Assembly (NCBI GenBank): GCA_028564705.1
Contig: JAPXFQ010000063.1
Location: 62,001-126,000 of the forward strand
DNA length: 64,000 bases
Reading direction: 5' to 3'
From: Apricaphanius iberus
Lineage: Eukaryota; Chordata; Actinopteri; Cyprinodontiformes; Aphaniidae
Under the pieces are notes generated by a model. The model did no database searches, was not told the DNA's origin, and saw nothing but the letters and a program-made list of their open reading frames with translations. Shown here one piece after another: positions 49,601-61,392 of the stretch (within the stretch, counting starts at the first letter, position 1; each line of letters opens with the position of its first letter). Both the position numbers and the translations under genes were made by a program.

Positions 49601-50500
49601 CATAGAACATGCAGTTAGTTTCAACCACAAACAGATTGTCACACAAAAGCCACCACCGCTAAGTTAGCATAGCAGCCCACAGCAACATGCTACCGTTAGC
49701 TTTCTTTTTGCAACGAAACGTTAAACACTACAAAACGTACAGCGAAAACACTCCAGAACATCGCAACACACACTTTCGAAAATGACTTACCGCAATACCA
49801 GGACTTAATCCGCACAAGTTATACCACGTCACCAAACTTTAATTCGGCATGAACAAAAAATCTCCTGTTCTTCCCACGCGGACTGAAACATATGTCCCCA
49901 ATTTCAGCCGTCCCGCACAGCAAACACCGATTCAACTACGTCCGTGACAGCCCAAAACCATTAACCAAAAACACAACATTATAAGCGGTGACTTTTAGAC
50001 CGTATTAATTATTTTCTCGCGGAGGTTTACACCAATCTGTTATAAGTTCCGTAGTCCGCTTTGAGAAATTTCCTGGCGCCGGCCTCCAGAAAACCACTCA
50101 AGAGACTCGAACAGATGGCAGAAAACCGCCTACTACCACTAATTTATTTATCAAAACATATAGTCAAAACTGTCGTATGTTAGCCATACTATCAAGCAAA
50201 AACTCACACAGTATTAGCTCCGCCATAGCACCTAGCTTAGGGCGGCCACCCAGATGGCCTGTCGTAAATGTTCACAACTCATTCTTATAGATTTTTAATT
50301 ACAGCTATCCATCATAGTTAGTTAGATATTCATTCATCTATTTTAATTTATTTATTATACTCGAGTTCATTATTTATACAATAACATTTTAACACAAAAC
50401 GCAACATCACCAGCACTTCTCGCCAAGCGCCTGCGTAAAAAACATCTCACACACACATAGTAATACACCCTTGTACAAGCAGAAATCAAAACACTAACCT
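46650..50500. other. long G-poor, A/C-rich noncoding stretch
   Basis: On the plus strand C outnumbers G by roughly two to one in most lines I sampled by eye, over nearly 4 kb, and A is dominant. Frames are all below 90 residues. 49640-50260 gains some CpG (TAGCATAGCAGCCC, GTTAGC motifs), and minus-strand splice-donor-like GGTAAGTCATT occurs near 49780-49793. It could be the interior of a large non-autonomous LTR element whose left LTR is not seen. Confidence 0.4.
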
Positions 50501-51120
50501 CATCGGAGCTCACCAAAAAAACAATGCCGGACCATTTTCACAATTCAGTTCGTGGTGCTCAGCCACGCGTCTGAAGTAAATGCAGCCCCACTCCCAGGTA
50601 ATTCGATAGACTTAACAGAGGGCAACCCAGGCCCTTCTGTAATCTTTTTCCGTTTGCCAGCCTGGAAGCTCCCAAATAGCGTCCTATTCTGGGCAGGGTG
50701 GCCAACCCGTCGAGTTCCGATCCGCACCGTGGCTCCAATTTGAGTCGTTGAAGATATCGGTCCGTCTGCTCCACTGTCCGCCCCGGAGAACAAGCAGCCC
50801 GCAGTGGGCGCGCAGAATAAGAAACTCCATCTCCCAGCATGCACCGGTGTTTCTCTACGGAGCGAAAAGAAGGAGTCAATCCTGCTCAGAAACAGGAAAA
50901 CAGACAGCCGATCAGGTCTCAACACTCCGGGCATGCAATAGTCAATCTGCTCAAAACAAAAAAACATATTTAACTTGCATGACAACATTACCCAATGTTA
51001 GATTAACCAATCAATAGAATTAAAAAACTACGCAACTCTGCGCAAATTGTCAATAGAGCAAATACATGTCCGTTTATTAACTTAAAAAAATAACTGGATT
51101 TTGGTCTAAAACTCTGCACA
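50501..51120 (-). other. possible LTR-element leader
   Basis: This GC-richer block (50520-50930) lies directly downstream, on the minus strand, of the tRNA-Trp-like primer site at 51121-51135. It includes CATCTCCCAGCATGCACCGG on the plus strand. A 147-residue minus frame (50988-50545) overlaps a 106-residue frame in another phase, with no known domain in either. It could be leader or remnant gag. Confidence 0.3.
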
Positions 51121-51135
51121 CAGTCGAGGTCACCA
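51121..51135 (-). other. primer-binding site, tRNA-Trp-like
   Basis: The minus strand reads TGGTGACCTCGACTG. The 3' end of vertebrate tRNA-Trp would pair with TGGTGACCCCGACGTG, so the first 13 bases match with one mismatch. Two bases further, the sequence ...TTCAACA ends in CA, as an LTR 3' end should. Confidence 0.55.
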
Positions 51136-51137
51136 TT

Positions 51138-51590
51138 TGTTGAATTAAATAATTATCATAAGTAATTCAATGCATGTTCAAGCAGAGACAAAATGGAGCC
51201 AATTTCCAGTTTAACATTTATTTTGAAAGATTAACAAATTGCAGTTTTACAGAGGAATTTTGCCCCCGTCGTTCCCCTGTGGTCCAGATTTAAAGAAATC
51301 TGAACAATTAACTGATCTTCATTTCACAGCTTTATAGACAACCGGGCCTCTAGGCGTTTCTTCTCCCCCGAATCTTACTCCAATCAGATCATTTCCAAAC
51401 AGTCTCTTAGCTCTTATTGGCTGTCAGAAAATTATACAGTCATATGGGTGAGACGTCTTTTCTTAAAAGCTCATTCTGAGTTTATGGTTTTATGGCAACA
51501 CCCTAAATCTACAGACATCCTGTTTTTTACAGCTTGCAATAAAACTCACCCCAGAGTTTTATGACTTAAAAGCTTACCTGCATAAACAAT
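51138..51590 (-). repeat. 5' LTR of a tRNA-Trp-primed element
   Basis: On the minus strand the block ends TTCAACA next to the primer site, carries AATAAA near 51222 (about 80 bases from that end) and TATAAA near 51332. This is the right order and spacing for an LTR in minus orientation. The outer (TG) end is uncertain, perhaps near 51588. No matching second LTR was found on the left. Confidence 0.5.
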
Positions 51591-51688
51591 AGTGACAGAC
51601 CCATTTTTACAACCATGCAAACTATATAAACAGTCTTTTACCTTCTGAATAATAAAAGTTTAAACCTTATGCAGAATTACCACACTAG

Positions 51689-51864
51689 TCATCGGGCGAC
51701 AGAGTGCAGCTGAACCACTTGAGGAACTAACTCCTCTGCACCGGCGAGACAAGCCAAGGGGAGAGGTAAGGCATCTACCCAGTGAAGCCAGCACCAGAGT
51801 ACTTCCACCAGGGTCCCCAGGTCGCGGATGTCTGCTGGATCCTTTCTCACTGGTCGGTTAATCC
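51689..51864 (-). mobile_element. gypsy leader/gag-start remnant
   Basis: Next to the LTR-like copy B, the minus strand encodes KDPADIRDLGTLVEVL, which resembles the opening of some fish gypsy Gag proteins (an M/N-DPAD start). The leader order LTR end, short spacer, gag start fits. The frame runs 51901-51689 and then stops; nothing downstream of it is recognisable. Confidence 0.4.
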
Positions 51865-52095
51865 TGTAAGGATCTTGTGTGTCTTTGGATGAAAGACCCA
51901 ATCTCTGACGTGGTTAAGATGTGCAGATTTAATGATGACAGGAACACACATGATGAACAATAAGACACAAAGAATCGACGTGGAGTGGAGCATCCGCCGG
52001 ATCTTTAAAGCCAACACCGGCGAGAAGGAACAGGTGAGATCCATCACACTGCGAGAAATAACCAATCAAGGTACAGAGGCCTGGAGGCTCTGACA
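51865..52095 (-). mobile_element. LTR-like sequence, copy B
   Basis: Opens TGTAAGGATCTTGTGTGTC and ends GGCTCTGACA, giving TG...CA ends over 231 bp. It is related to copy A at 44853-45085. In minus orientation the gag-start remnant at 51689-51864 lies just inside its 3' end, so this would be a 5' LTR. Copies A and B may be the two LTRs of one old element or two separate insertions. Confidence 0.55.
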
Positions 52096-52099
52096 TACT

Positions 52100-55000
52100 G
52101 AAGCAGTATAAACTTCCATAACTTCTAGACCTACAGTACCTTAAACTTCAAAAAGGAAAATTATATGGTGAAATAGCCTCCTCCAGGGTAGGTTTATGGA
52201 AACAAAAAGAAACCAACCTTTTTGGAGCACGGGGATCAAAGGTTTGGTAATGCTGACAAACCAGTATCTACAAGAGGAAGTTGTTGTTTGATTCATAGTC
52301 AAAAATAACAACCAAATCATGCAGCGCTAATGAATGGAATTTTGAGAATAACTGCTTTTCATAAATGCTTAATTGGAAAAATTTTAAGTCATGCCAATTA
52401 ATTTTATGTTGTCTTTCAGTTCTTTTGTTTTGTTTTTTATCATACTGCTGTGCCATTGTTTCTGAAGAGCATCAAGAGACCTGTTGTCCTTTCAGCTTTC
52501 CTGACATCTGATTTCACCATACACTTTATAAGTCAGTGGTGCCTAGTGATGAGGGCATACTAAATGTGACATTTGCGATTGCAAATGAGCTTGCAAATCA
52601 AGGCTTTACCGCCATCACCAACCAGGCCTGGCACATATTCATTTATTTATACTGCTAGATTGCTACCATCAATCAGAGCATTATAAATCTTCTGCCTCAT
52701 CAATAGGCAATCTACTAATGCATGCTGATCAATTCCTAACTAAGAAGAGCCAAGATGTTAAGCAGCCCATCTGTTCCCAGTCTTAGACTCACATGACACA
52801 TTATTAGTTTTTCCTTTAACTACAAACATGCACAATCGTTTTAGTTGTGCAAACACATAGTGTTTAAGGATCGTTTCTTAAAATTACTAATTGTGTCATT
52901 TTAGTTTTTTCAGTATCGGAGGAAAATCGACTTTAGAATGGGACTATCAATGGGTCCCTGCGGTATCATAATGATATGATTGGTATTTATGCCAGCTAAT
53001 AAAAAAGACAGTTTAGCTCCCAAGTGGTCAGTGAAAATCTGACCATAACTGAAAATTTGCACTTGATAGAGCTCCCTATTGTGTAATTTGAATGAAAAAA
53101 TATATACATTATTTAGCCCAGATAACACATATTTAAATTAAATCCCTTTCTGAACACCCTGTCAGATAGAAATACATTCAATCTTTGCAAGAATCAGACT
53201 CTTTTTTTTAATTACAGAACCCTCCCCAATTCACACATGTTAACAGGTACTGAATGTTTTTCTTTTAAGTCTCAATATAATTAAAAATCTTGTCAACTCT
53301 TCCAGTAATGAATTTCAAAACATATTAGATATGTTCAATATAATGATTAAAAGGAATCATGTGCAACATGCTTTCCATCCATGTACCTAGAGGCTAACTT
53401 CTTTGTTGAATAATTACAAATGGGGGCAACTAATGTCATTCTTGAGTTGATAATTCTCTATATGAACTGAAAAATGGCAAAAAGGTTCAATCTCAGATCA
53501 CTATGCAATGCAGCCTTGTGTTGGTTTATGGCACTAAATTGGGCTAGGTAATATGGCAAAAAAAACAATTCAATTATAATTTTTTTTTAATGACCAATAT
53601 AACTTAAATTACATATTAAATAAGAGAAACAATGAATAAATAAACTCATTCAAATTAGGGATTATTAACACAGTGCTAAACTACTTATATTGTTAACTCA
53701 CAACAGAGTCCTGAGTCAAATAATTATAAAAGTCTGAGTATTTTTGGATTTTCAAATAACTTCATTGAAAAACATCAACATCATAAACATTTTAAATGAA
53801 ATGAAATAAAAATTATAATCTTGACATGTCCAATAAAACAGAAAACAGAGCGGACACAAGAACTTACTGAAAATGTATGATATTGAACAAATAGAATAAA
53901 GTATAAAGTAACAACAAAAAACATTCAGCTGCAAATAAAATGCAAGATGTATTGTGTAATCTATAATATGCCAATAAATAATCCTCATTTAAGGAGGTAA
54001 ATACAGCGGTAACAGATTTAAATTTTTCAACCATTTGCTGAGAAGAGAGTGAGAGCGGAGGCTTCCCTTCTTATACAGAGGCAGAAATAACTGAATCATG
54101 AACTGTGAATTGTAATAAAACGATCCCTCAAAAATGACAGATCGTCAGACCTGTAGATCGTAAGACTGTCTTAAATCGTCATATCACCCACTGCTAGCAC
54201 CGCAACAGTTTTTAAAAGGATAGCAGTTTGATGAAACTGTTACAGAGATAGCCAAACACAAACTGATGGTTGCTGAAGACTGATGGAGTTGCATCAGGGC
54301 TTCAGTCCCAGGGCAAACACCACTGCAAAGTTCCTTCCTGCAACCAAGACAGAGTTCTAAACAGAGATGTACCCGTTAATTTCGGCAGACTGATGGCGCT
54401 TTTTTTAATCGAAGGACATATGAAGGAGAAAAAAGGGCTTCAGGTCTTTGAGGTACGAAATTTAAATCCAACAGAACAGGAGGAAATCAACTTTTTTCAT
54501 CCACTAGTCATGGTGAAACTTGTGTAATATTTTTTGACGTTGTTGAAAAAAGAAACAAGTTCAAATTTGGCTATTGAAACAGCTATTGTCATCTGGTCTT
54601 CATACTGTACTGTAAAAGAAATGCACGGAAAAATAACCTTAACAATGTACTTTGTACATTGGGGCCCTATGAGGTCAATTTTTTTCCTACTAAATGTTCT
54701 TTATGTCCCATGCTTTATAAAGGAATTCCTTTTCCTAATAGGTTTTGTAAATACTTGGAAAAATAAAATGTATGGTAACCTTTCATTTAACACATTAGTT
54801 TGTTCAATTCATTTTTTTTATATAGCGCCAATTCACAACAGATGACGTCTCACGGCACTTTACAAGAAGCAGTGGTGGGCCATGCGTTTCACCCCCATGC
54901 CTTCAGTGACATCCTACATATTCCATCCTACAGTAATTTAATACACCTCATAATACCATCAGTACTGCACAGTTTGAGAATACAGAATCAGACATCACAG

Positions 55001-55590
55001 GCTGGCCAAGCAACACACAATTTCAACATTTAAAAATCAATAAGCTTGCATTCACAATTAACAGTAGAAAACTAATATCACGAATACTGTCAAATGTCAA
55101 AAATAAAACCTGATTTAAAAATACTAGTCAACATGGTTTTAATATCTCAAAAGTATATGAGAGCTCAAGTTTGTCCAACAAAATATGCATTGTTGCCATT
55201 TCATACAAGACACTAACAAGGCGTTACACCTTAGACAGGTCACTAGTTCATTGCAGATCAACAAACAAATTAAACAAATTAAAAACACAAATATAATGCT
55301 TGCACTCATTAACATGGATCTTCTCAACATTTCCTGCTTATCTGAAAATAAAATCCATTCGTCTTTCTTTTCTCAAGAAGACCTCAATAGCTCTGTACAG
55401 CTTAAATGTCCAGTTCCATGATAATTCCTGTCCCGGGGTTTTGCTTCCTCAAAAGTCAGTCTTGAAAATGGCATGACAAGTATATATCTTATGCCAAATC
55501 AATCCCTTCTTCTCTTTCAGCCATCGTGGGTTAAAAAAATACACCACCGGTAGCTCTCAGTAGCTGACCTAGCTAGATTAGCTATTTTAG
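52100..55590. other. AT-rich stretch; CNE candidate and LINE tail within
   Basis: No gene is seen. 52540-52790 is non-repetitive and looks like constrained noncoding DNA. 54805-54870 (CAATTCATTTTTTTTATATA, GCCAATTCACAACAGATGAC) is a short minus-strand LINE tail of the 16842 family. The rest is AT-rich without motifs. Confidence 0.4.
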
Positions 55591-55593
55591 CTA

Positions 55594-57174
55594 CAGTGCT
55601 CTGCATAAATGAGTACACCCCCTTTAAAAAGTATGGATTCAATCTGTAGCTCAATGAACAAAAGGAGAATTTCCAAACTTTCCACTATGCCGACTTTTAT
55701 TGAACACTTATTTAACTCCATAACATGAAATTAAGGTTAATCTAATTTAGATCACAAAATCTTCAGTTTTACTCAAATTGGTTGAAGCAAAAATGAATAC
55801 ACCCTACAATAAACACTACTGCATCTAGTATTTTCTATGAGCACCATGATTTTTCAGGACAGCACCAAGTCTTTTGGCATGGTCTAGGCAATCTAGGCAA
55901 CATCTATATTTTCCCATTCTTCAAGAATAACCCATTTTAGAGCCAGGATGCTGGATGGAGAGGGATTCTCAACTTGTCGCTTCAGAATTCCCCACAGATG
56001 TTCGATTGGGTTCAGATCAAGAGACAAACTCGGCCATTCAATCACCTTCACCCTGTTCTGCTTCAGAAATGCAACCGTAGCTTTTAGATGTGAGTTTTGG
56101 ATCATTGTCGTGTTGGAAAAGTGCACAACGACTAAGTGCACGGAGTGATGACAGCATCTTCTCCTTCGGTATAGAGCAGTACATGGTTGAGTTCATGATA
56201 CCATCACTGAAATGCAGCTTTCCAACACCAGCAGCACCCATGCAGCCCCACATAAGGACACTGCCACCACCATGTTTCACTGTAGGCACCATACATTTTT
56301 ATTAGTTCCAAAAACAGTGATCTTGGTCTCATCACTCCAGGGTATAGAGTCACAGTAGTCTTCATTTTTTCAGCATGGGCCCTAGCAAATTCTAGGCGTG
56401 CTTTTTTTGTGCATGGGCTTTAGGAGAGGCTTCCTTCATGGACGATGCCCAGCATGCCATTCCTTTGCAGTGTGCGCCATATTGTGTCCCGGAAAACGGT
56501 CACTCCAGTTTGTTTTTCTACTGCTTTAGCTAACTGCAGTGAACTTGCATGGCGATTTTCTTCAATCCTTCTCATCAGAAGACGCTCCTGTCGAGATGTT
56601 AACTTCGGTGGACGGCCTGGACATCTCTACAAGATGTTGGCGCTTCCATCTTTTTTCAAATGTTTTGATCACTTTAGCTGCAGTATTTTCACTGATATGT
56701 AAAGCTTTGCTGATCTTCTTGTAGCCCTCATCTTTTTTGTGTAAATAAATGATTTCCCTTCTCAGATTTCTTTTCGATGGAGAGCCATTACTGACAGCAT
56801 GAAATGGGAAGGGCTTTTCTTTGTAAAGTAATGTCCTTTTATTGTCACCTGTCTGCTGGACCCCTCTTAAATGAATCATTAGACTCACCTGTGGTTGAAT
56901 GCCTGTTAATTAGAAGTTTGTAGTCTTAAGTGTGGCTTTTCTCGTAGGACTATAAATGGGGTGTACTCATTTTTGCAACATGGGCTTGAATTAATTTATT
57001 AGTGAAATCACTTCTTTATGTGTGCTAATGAACAAATCTTGTTTGCAATCAATGGCCCACATTTGTGGGAGTATTTTGTAATATATAGTAAATCGTACAA
57101 AATGTTGATTCTGAAAGGAAGCTAAAGGTTATCTGACAAACGTAGTGGGGTTTACTCTTTTATGCAGAGCACTG
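55594..57174 (-). mobile_element. decayed Tc1-like element (DD34E type)
   Basis: Inverted ends CAGTGCTCTGCATAAATGAG (55594 on) and CAGTGCTCTGCATAAAAGAG (inverse of 57174 end) are flanked by TA (55592-55593, 57175-57176). The 1581-bp length is typical of Tc1 elements. The interior holds a broken minus-strand transposase. The element is complete in outline but cannot make its own enzyme. Confidence 0.88.
55893..56888 (-). pseudogene. Tc1-like transposase pseudogene (DD34E)
   Basis: The N-terminal piece (56888-56562) has GYKKISKALHISENTAAKVI, the helix-turn-helix. A middle piece (56292-56038) has [20 protein letters not shown] and FQHDNDPKLTSK with the second catalytic aspartate. The C-terminal piece (56141-55893) has WPSLSLDLNPIEHLWGILK with the catalytic glutamate. 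The last two are in different frames, one base apart near 56090-56100. Counting across that shift gives 34 residues between the D and the E, the classical Tc1 spacing. Confidence 0.85.
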
Positions 57175-57176
57175 TA

Positions 57177-57700
57177 GATTAACCTAGATAGATTTCATAC
57201 AACCTGCCAACACAACTAGCTGAAATATGATCGGACGAAAACGCTACCATAATATATAACACTAGGGGTATCACAACCAAGTGGATATCAGATGATATAA
57301 AAAGAGAAGACCAGGGAAAATGATTTGAAAAAAAATATTTACAAAACAATAAACAAACATACTTTTCTGAATGTTTTTAGGTCTGCAGAGAAGGCCTTGC
57401 AGGCCCTGATGGCCTGCCATTGGCAAGAAGTCATTTCAATAAAAGTATGGAGACAATTTCAAATTTGCGACTATTATTTCTCCTTTTTATATAGTTAATT
57501 TATATTTTGGTCCCCAGAAACTTCTAAACAGCATTCTCTGTAGCATGCTCTAACCTAAAGGAGTTTTAAAAAGCTGCTTTAATGTTCGAACAGTTGCATA
57601 TCCACAAAGGTGGGAATACTACAACAACCAAATTATAATATTAGAGAAAAAAAGAGTCCAGTTATAATAATGGATTTGGCTGATATTACATTTTCCAAGT
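57177..57700. other. AT-rich unannotated stretch
   Basis: No gene or recognised repeat. Confidence 0.4.
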
Positions 57701-57704
57701 TCAT

Positions 57705-57955
57705 TATTCATTCACTCACTGGTGGAAGCAAGCTATGTTTGTAGGCATTGCTGCCCTGGGGAAGGGTGACCGAAGCAAAGCTGCCGTTTTGCGCCATTGT
57801 CCCCTCTCTGGCCAACACCAGTAGGTAAGGCAGGTGAAGTGTCTTGCCCAAGGATACAAAGGGATGAAGCAGGAAAAAGCAGGAATCGAACCAACAATTT
57901 CCAAGTTGTGGGACTGAGAATTCTAGCCTACTGAGATATAGGTGCCCCGAAACAA
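57705..57955 (-). repeat. tRNA-derived SINE
   Basis: On the minus strand the 5' part reads GGGGCACCTATATCTCAGTA then GGCTAGAATTCTC (A-box region, plus 57927-57955), and GGTTCGATTCCTGC (B-box, plus 57879-57892). The body continues with CACTTCACCTGCC and CCCCTCTCTGGCC-type sequence on the plus strand. It is decayed relative to a tRNA and is not a functional tRNA gene. Confidence 0.7.
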
Positions 57956-58027
57956 CATTAAACTATTCATACAGCTAAAGGTTGTGCTATACCTAAATCC
58001 AGAAGTATGAACTACAACCAACATGTC

Positions 58028-58140
58028 AGTTCAGTTTAGTTATATAGTGCCTATTCACAACAGATGTCATCTCAAGGCACCTGACAAGAAAAGTAATTTC
58101 AATTCAACCATACATACATTTCAATCAGTTTAATGTCAAG
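58028..58140 (-). repeat. LINE 3'-end fragment
   Basis: CAGTTCAGTTTAGTTATATA, GCCTATTCACAACAGATGTC and TCAAGGCACCTGACAAGAAA match the tail of the LINE at 16842. Confidence 0.65.
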
Positions 58141-61100
58141 CTGTAGCTGAGCTATATACCAAAAATTGTACTTAAAGGGGTCAAACATCCAGGTCAAAAT
58201 CCATCCTGCAGTGGGGACTAAGAAAATGCAGCAAAAAAAAAAAAAACAACAACAAAAAAACCTTCAACTCAAGAGATTTATCTACACAAAAACAATAAAT
58301 ATTTGAATTCCAATAAAAATATATTGGAGGATTTTTTATTAATTTTTTTTAATCATTCTGTTTTTTTGTTTGTTTTCAATTGAAAAGTTCTGTTAAATTG
58401 TTGTATTGTCTTTTGAGAGATCAGAAATCTAAATCAATCAATAATTTTGGGCTAGACTACCAATCAGAAACTCTGATATTTATACTGATCAGCAAATTAA
58501 TGAGTTGTTGTGCTAAGTTGAAATTTCCATTGTTAATAATACTAAAATGTGATTTTCATTTTCAGGACCTAGAAGTTTGAAACAAAGAATCCAGCCACTG
58601 CTGAATCCAAGAGTAGCATTAGGATAGAATGCTGATACCAAGATTGGATGTTTAGAAACTAAAATAAATAAGTAGGCCTTAATTACGTTTCACATCAAAT
58701 GTCAGTTTTTAATTCATTCCATTAAAGTGAACATCCCCCTTATTCTCAATAGTGTTTTGTTACTTTGTGAATGCCTCTTTCACCATTAAACAATTGATAA
58801 CTATCAAACAGTCCTGAGTCAACTGTTGCACAAATTTAATAGAACAAGCTGCAATGATGTTTACAAAAGAAAAATACACTTAGTTTATCTTGCAGGTTAG
58901 ATAACATGGGCAGACCACATTCTGTCCAAACACAGCACACGAAGGGGGGGACAAAAATGAATCTGCAAAGTCAAACGGGTGCTGACTGAAAACACAGAGC
59001 TCATCCGATCAATCAGAGAAGCCAAACACAGTACGTGTTCCCGGCCTCACCTTTACCTTACAAAGACGTGGGCCTAGAGATTTACCGCTGTTAGCCCTGA
59101 CCTACCCTTGACTGCCCCTGCCCTTTCTCCCACGCAACATAAAGATAATTATCACTTGTCTCTCATCTAATAGGGTCCCCTCTCATTGTGCCCTGGCCCA
59201 CCGCCTGTATTACATCTATGGACAGATTAATTGCCATAGCAACGGGCACAGCCGGTGCCAAGCCCCTCCTGGTGGACATAAGAGCAAGAGATGAGATCAT
59301 GTCAAGTTATTAATGCTGACATTAGTGGAGGCATGACACTTCCAGCTGAGGATGAAGTCTGGGCCTTTGTAATGTAGCCAAAGATGGGAAACGTCTCTTT
59401 GGAAAAGGGTATGCTAATTATGTTAGGCAAGTAATGGTGTGTATTCTTTAATAAATCACATATGGTGTCCAACAAGGGATGTAAAGATGCAGTGCAAGAG
59501 TGCTGCCCTGTAATAAGACAGTGGGTTCTGTTTGTGCATGTGTGAGCCGCTATTAAACCTGCACAGGTAACTAGCTGCAGTTAAGAGCTGACAGACTGCT
59601 GCTTTGAAAAACCTAGCGTACAGGAGTCACAAGTACATGAGTCATGTGAGGCAGCTCCCCATACCACAGTATGTGGGTGGCAGTATTTGTGATGTACTTG
59701 ACTTCAACCAATACACACTGATCGCCATGGGGCATAGCACAGCGCGTATTATTCATATACATTCTCTAACACTTTGGCTCACACTGAGACAACTTTTGCT
59801 GGAGGTTTATTCCTGTTAAAGTGGGATTTTCCTTTCTGCTGTCACTACATACATGTTCATTTTGACAGATTGCTTCAACGTCAATGACACAAGGAAATCA
59901 ATTTATTTACAGTCACAATATACTCGTTCCGAAAAGTGAATGCTGTAAGTCAATAACTTGATGCAGTCGGCTGAGTTTCCTTTGATACATTTTTTTTTTT
60001 AAACATGTTCAATAATAACTTGATTGAGATGTTTGATTATGTACGTCATTTGAAATCTGTGTGGTTTTACTGAACTGTACTTTTTTGTAAAGTGGCTTTA
60101 GATGACAGATGTTCGAATGGTCACTATAAATAAATTGAATCATAAGGAAGGAGCATTTGCTTGGATTCAGATCTAGTCATATTTTTGCCTAAACCTGATC
60201 CTCTGGATTAAAACAGTTGCGTAAGCACGGTCTGATAAGGTACCTTCATGTTGTTTCTTCCGAGATCTTAGGAGAAAAACTAGTGGTCAAGAAAAGCTCC
60301 AAAAGGAACCAAAAATAGGTGGAATACAAACGTAGTTAAATTCTTATAAACTCAATGAATAGCAGTTCTCCCACAGAGGACCTTGTGTGTATGTGTTAAG
60401 GATTTACTTTTAAAGATGCAATCTTTTTTTGTCCAGATGCTGCCACTGATATCACAAGAACAAAAATTGGAAATTAAATGGAGAACTAGCAACCGACGAA
60501 AAAGCATCGTTTTGGTATTGTCCTTTTTTGTACTCCCTGCTCATCCTTTTGCTTCTTTTGATTCAGAATTTAATCACCCAGTTCAATATGACCCGCTGTT
60601 GACATGCTGAGGTTATGTATAGTACAGTGTTCCTTTTTAGCTACTAGATTTTCTGGATAAAGTGTTTCTTTACTGGGTTATTTATGATAAATTATGGATT
60701 AGAAACTATTCTTTATATATGCATACCTCGCTGTTTTTGAAACCAAATATGGCATTCATATGAATCGTATCGATCTGACAAGATTTTGGTTGATTGGCTG
60801 ATTCCTACTGAACAAAAGGAAACCCACAAGTTTTTGTTGCCTCACTGTATATGCCTCCATACTTTAGCCCTGCACTAAACATTTAGAGGGTTTTTCTTAA
60901 TATCCTGCTGTCCATCTCTTTCAATCCCGCTCTCTCACGCAAGATCTGTGTCAAAACCCACCCGCTTTCATCTTGCCCTAGGTTTATATGCACCTTTTTA
61001 TTAGAAAACACAGTGACTAAAATGACATTCAACAAAATCTATGCTTTGAATCACAATTTTTATACCGAGACGGCACACTATGATTGCAGCTTTAAGAATA

Positions 61101-61390
61101 TCAAAAGCTTTTAAATGTGGCAATATCACAATTAATGTGAACAAAAGTTTATAAATAACTGAAAACCCAGAGAACACATTAAAAACTACAACTGGAATTG
61201 TTGCCTACATTAAAACATTAGCTAAGAACCAGGGAACGGTTTTGCTCATTAGCTGCAGCTTGACAAGTTTTTAGCTTTGTTTAATACGCCAGACCACTGG
61301 ATAATCTTTACTGTACATTTGCACTGTTTAAATGTGCTTTCACTAGCCTTGACCACGCCACAGACTACGTTAATGATTCACAAGCAAGAA
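58141..61390. other. intergenic stretch with CNE candidate and LINE tail
   Basis: No gene is seen. 58890-59400 is less AT-rich, non-repetitive and free of element ends. 60042-60140 (AAGTGGCTTTAGATGACAGA, TCACTATAAATAAATTGAAT) is a plus-strand LINE tail of the 16842 family. The remainder is AT-rich without motifs. Confidence 0.45.
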
Positions 61391-61392
61391 TA

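Noticed and set aside
50545..50988. 147-residue minus-strand open frame
   Set aside because: It has no recognisable domain, overlaps another frame of similar length, and sits in what looks like an LTR-element leader.
57879..57955. tRNA gene on the minus strand
   Set aside because: A- and B-box-like motifs are present but the sequence does not form a clean cloverleaf and continues into a SINE body.
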